Under the pieces are notes generated by a model. The model did not search any database and had not been told where the DNA came from. It saw only the letters and a program-made list of their open reading frames with translations. The position numbers were made by a program, and so were the translations under genes. DNA of 64,000 nt from assembly GCA_014549065.1 (NCBI GenBank), contig JACDOX010000030.1, forward strand, positions 2,977,125-3,041,124. The letters run 5' to 3'. The stretch comes from Cardinalis cardinalis (lineage: Eukaryota; Chordata; Aves; Passeriformes; Cardinalidae). Each line of letters starts with the position of its first letter. Positions within the stretch are counted from its first letter, which is position 1. Below, one piece after another: positions 60,885 through 64,000 of the stretch.

Positions 60885-61620
60885 CGGTGACTTCGCTCGT
60901 CCCCTCTCGCTCCCTCGAGGCCGCCGTGAGGGAGCCGCGCTGCCCGCGGCTCGGCCGGCGGAAAGCGCCGCTCGGGACGGCTCTGTCCGGCTCTGTCTCC
61001 CNCCCTCGGGCGGGATCCCGGCTCACCCCGGCCGCCGCTGGTGGCNCCCGTCTCGCTGCCGCCCTGCCGGGGCCGGGCTCAGCCCTGCCCGGCCACAAGC
61101 GCCCTCCCTCCGCAGGTGCGCGGGGCCGGGGCAGGGGCGGCCGGCGGGGCCCGGGAGCGCGGAGCCCGCGGCGCTGCCCAGGACGGCCGGCGCTGCCGAG
61201 GTGGGAAGGCGGTGAGGGGCTCCAGGGGGTCGGTGCCGGGCGTGAGGGAAGCGCTGTGCTCTGGGGGGGCCGCGGGCGGACCGGGGGTCCCGGGAGCGTG
61301 AGAGGGTGACGGCGGCCGCCGAGGCGTGGAAGGGCCGCCCTGTCCGGCTGGAGCCGCCTGAAGCGGGGGATGTCGGCGGAGCGGGGCTGGAGGGATCTCG
61401 GAGAGCCCGCTCCGAACCCCAAACACAAAATGTCCCCTCAGCCAGGAGCCGGCAAAGGCAAGCGGCAGGTGGGTTTTACCCGGGCCGTGGCTCGGGCAGC
61501 GGGCGGGATGTCCCTGTGTGCCCGCTCTCCCCGGAGGGCCATCGGGTGCCTGGGAAGGCGGCTGGGGAGGGTTTCACTGGTGCTGCTGAGAGGGTGATTG
61601 AGCCAGGTAATGCGACAGAG
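60885..61620 (+). promoter_or_regulatory. CpG island, probable gene promoter
   Basis: Over 700 bases have very high GC (about 88% in 61,141-61,200) and abundant CpG, abruptly different from the 40%-like flanks. It contains GC-box-like GGGCGGG motifs near 61,009 and 61,500. No TATA or CCAAT box is obvious, as is usual for CpG-island promoters. Long frames on both strands (up to 236 codons on minus) arise because stop codons are rare at this composition. A + strand transcript is favoured by the ATG and splice donor at 61,370-61,469, but a divergent minus-strand transcript cannot be excluded. Confidence 0.85.
61370..61468 (+). CDS. Candidate first coding exon, protein unidentified (partial)
   Basis: An ATG at 61,370 (G at -3) opens a frame of 33 codons that ends exactly at GGCAG/GTGGGT, a good donor at 61,469, leaving the reading phase at 0. 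The peptide starts MSAERGWRDLGEPAPNPKHK and ends in a basic stretch (GKGKRQ). A second in-frame ATG at codon 21 has A at -3 and would be the better Kozak match, giving a 13-residue start. I do not recognise the protein. The frame stays open past the donor until about 61,597, so an unspliced 75-codon reading is possible. The rest of the gene would lie to the right. Confidence 0.3.
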
Positions 61621-64000
61621 GTGNGGCATGCTTTACTGTGAAATTAGGGAGTGATGAGGCTGATAGGCAGCATTCATTCTTTCCTTCTGGGTGTACCAGT
61701 TAGCTGCTGTGTGAGTAAGTTAAGGTTATGTCAGGTGATCAGAAGTAGGATCTTCTATCCGAGCTTTAACCGGGCAGGGAGGAGAGGGAACAAGGAGATG
61801 AATTAATTGTCATTGATACTTCACTTTTTTCATCATCTCTCCCTCTTCAGGCAGCCCTTTGAATTAATAAATCGGAATGCAGTTGTAACTCTCTCAAGTA
61901 GCTGCCAGCAGTGTAGGAGTGATTACTTCTTGACTCATTNATTCTTTTTTTTTTTTCTTTNATTTCTTTACTTGGATTTCACCTTGCATTCTGAAGGCTG
62001 ATTTTGATCTGTTCTTCCTTCTCATAGAATAGGTTCAACAANAAAAAATACTCAGTAGGGATGTCTCTCCCTAGCTCCTGCTGACACCTGTTGCTGAACT
62101 GGCCTTTATGGTTTCTATCCCTCTCTGTTTGACCAGTCTTTATTTACTCATGNGTAATGGAGAAATGGATGTGAAATTAGGACAACTTGGTAGTTCGTAA
62201 AACTTCNTAAATTTCTGGATATTTGATTCCTTTGTGGAGTGCTGGTGAACTTATCTTCATATTTACAGCAGTAGTAGTGATGTATATGCTGTGTACATAC
62301 AGCTTTAAAATAGTTTTGCTGTAGTGCTAAATATTTACAAGCCTTAAATGTGACTCAGAAGTAAGCTGAGGCTGCTTTGCACATGTTTTCTGAATGTCCT
62401 GGTCAAACATTGCTAGCTCAGTTAATTTTACTTTGTACATTGTCTCTGACTTGGTCACATATAAGCATGTTACTGTCTATAAAGCCTTTAATTTGAGTTG
62501 ACTGGCCCTGCTACAGCTGCCTCAGCAAAGCCCACATCAGCTCTCCTTTAACAAAACACTGCCACAGGACAGTCTGAATGCTGACCCTCTACTTGTGGGG
62601 AGGTAGTTCAATGAAACCTTGTCTCCATGGAGGATTTTATGGCAAAATGACTCTTAAAAAAGTCAAGTACATGTCAGTGAAGGTAGACACTGGTGCTTGG
62701 GACTGAGACCTGCTGTAGCCATGCAGTGCTTCCCTCTCCCATGACAGCTTGGAGAAAAGAGCTGCCTGTTNGGAAATCTGTATTTCAAAATATAGTATAT
62801 ATATTTTCCAAAAGCAATAGGTAACATTGTAAAATTAAATGNCCTGAAAATAACTAATGGTTTTTAAAAGTAAACTCACCTGGTCATTATTCTTTTGACT
62901 AGACTCTCAGAATTTTCATCATCATGGCTGATGCTTGNTTTTAAATGCTCNAGTTTCCAGTGTATATGTAAAGTTCACAGAAGAAGTGGAAATGATTACA
63001 CTAATGCTGAGTTTCCTTGTTCATAGAAAAAATCAAAATCCAAACACACAGGGTATGCTGTATGGCTTTGCCTGCTACATAGTTAAGAGATCCTCTGAAA
63101 AAAAAAAATTATTCTTTTTTTTTTTTTTCCAAGAATGCAGGATAAAGATGGGATGGGGAGAAAATTGCTTGCAGAAGAGCTGTGAAATAAAATATAGGTT
63201 AATCAGAGAGTATAGTTAACTTCATGTTCTGCATCAGAAATATATATTTAAATTTTTTTACAAAGTTAATGTGAGTCTTAAGGGAGAAAAGTAACTTCAT
63301 GCTAAATGTTCTGGTGGGCAGAGAGGAAGAAGAATCTACCTCTGCATAGAGTGAAACTTTGATAAATTCACAGCATNAAAAAAGGACCTACAGTGTAATT
63401 CCCCCAGAAGGGGCTTACAGCTGCATGTACTTTTACTCTGTTAAGGTGGGGATATTATAATTTTCCAATGGGAAGGATTCCCCATTTCATAACAAGACAT
63501 CTGAAAATGTCCCACTCTGGGACATTNGGCACAGAAACTTGGCAAAGCCAGCCAGAACCCTTTTTCCATTTCAATAAACTAAGCCAGATTTTAGTATGGA
63601 TGGAGAGCACATTTTCAGATGCTTAATGATTTTTCTAATCCTGTGACCTGTGTGCCTTAGGGAAATCTTCCAGGAGTGCCCCATGAACCTGCTNTGTGGC
63701 TCCTTATACCACCTTTGGGATTTGGACGTTTACTTGGAAACAGCAATGGCTGGAGGAAAGAGACATCATGTTTTCACTAGATCAGGGTAGAACAAATAAA
63801 GCACTTTGAAACCTAAGTCTTCTGTAACTAGTGTTTGAATATCTGTGTGATTTCTGGCCCTGACTTACTTTATGCCTCTCTTATGTGTAGGTAGGAAAGT
63901 TTTCTTACAAACTTTGAAAAATAGCATGGCCCTAGTGTCAGTCCTATTGAATTGCCTGAGTTAACACAGGTCTTTGCTGATGAAGTAGTGGATAAGGCAG
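61621..64000. other. AT-rich sequence downstream of the CpG island, probable first intron
   Basis: No long frame and no recognised repeat. T-rich stretches lie near 61,947-61,960 and 63,116-63,129. A splice-acceptor-like site ends at 63,660 (see findings), and a 9-bp inverted repeat lies at 63,506-63,526. If the gene starting at 61.37 kb is real, this is its first intron. Confidence 0.4.
63506..63526. repeat. Perfect inverted repeat, 9-bp arms, 3-nt loop
   Basis: AATGTCCCA (63,506-63,514), CTC, then TGGGACATT (63,518-63,526). An adjacent ambiguous base at 63,527 could extend the stem by one pair. The role is unknown. Confidence 0.85.

Noticed and set aside
60718..61428. 236-codon open frame on the minus strand
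   Set aside because: It lies almost wholly in the CpG island where stop codons are rare, is P/R/A-rich with no recognisable domain, and its C-terminal part is translated from the A/purine-rich tract. It is a composition effect.

Overview
The window reads as non-coding chromosomal DNA from a bird, most likely a songbird. It holds no operons, ribosome binding sites or compact genes. The longest uninterrupted frame that is not simply a product of high GC is under 180 codons, and I recognise no protein in any of the six frames. Dispersed repeats are sparse. They are short 3' pieces of CR1 LINEs, the main avian LINE family, plus solo endogenous-retrovirus LTRs, several of which resemble LTRs I know from passerine genomes. 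I see no primate- or rodent-type SINEs. The bird/songbird assignment rests on this repeat content and on memory, not on a search.

Layout. Positions 1-400 are CpG-rich and look like the edge of a CpG island whose main part lies to the left. From 0.4 to 20 kb there is AT-rich unique sequence with three short CR1 remnants and one A/C-rich low-complexity tract. A compact CpG cluster sits at 20.40-20.48 kb. From 22.6 to 31.3 kb there are five solo LTRs of apparently different families and one CR1 tail. From 31 to 52 kb there is mostly unique sequence with several regulatory-looking AT-rich blocks (41.2-41.7, 45.9-46.3 kb), a 45-bp tandem duplication, a 23-bp tandem array, a CR1 tail and a sixth solo LTR. 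A seventh solo LTR lies at 52.9-53.5 kb. From 53.5 to 60.4 kb the sequence is again unique and AT-rich, with one perfect 19-bp hairpin.

The best evidence for a gene is the CpG island at about 60.88-61.62 kb, a likely promoter. Just inside it, on the + strand, is a candidate first coding exon (61,370-61,468) that ends at a good splice donor. I could not identify the protein. The gene body would continue to the right of the window, or use a weakly supported acceptor at 63.66 kb.

The firmest sequence-only results are two related solo LTRs (22,677-22,989 and 42,785-43,098). Each is flanked by its own 6-bp target-site duplication. The second one splits the middle unit of a three-copy 25-bp tandem repeat, which gives its insertion point to the base. 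I found no convincing evidence of a new multi-gene system. The observations worth following are the LTR insertions, the hairpins, the CpG clusters and the candidate exons.
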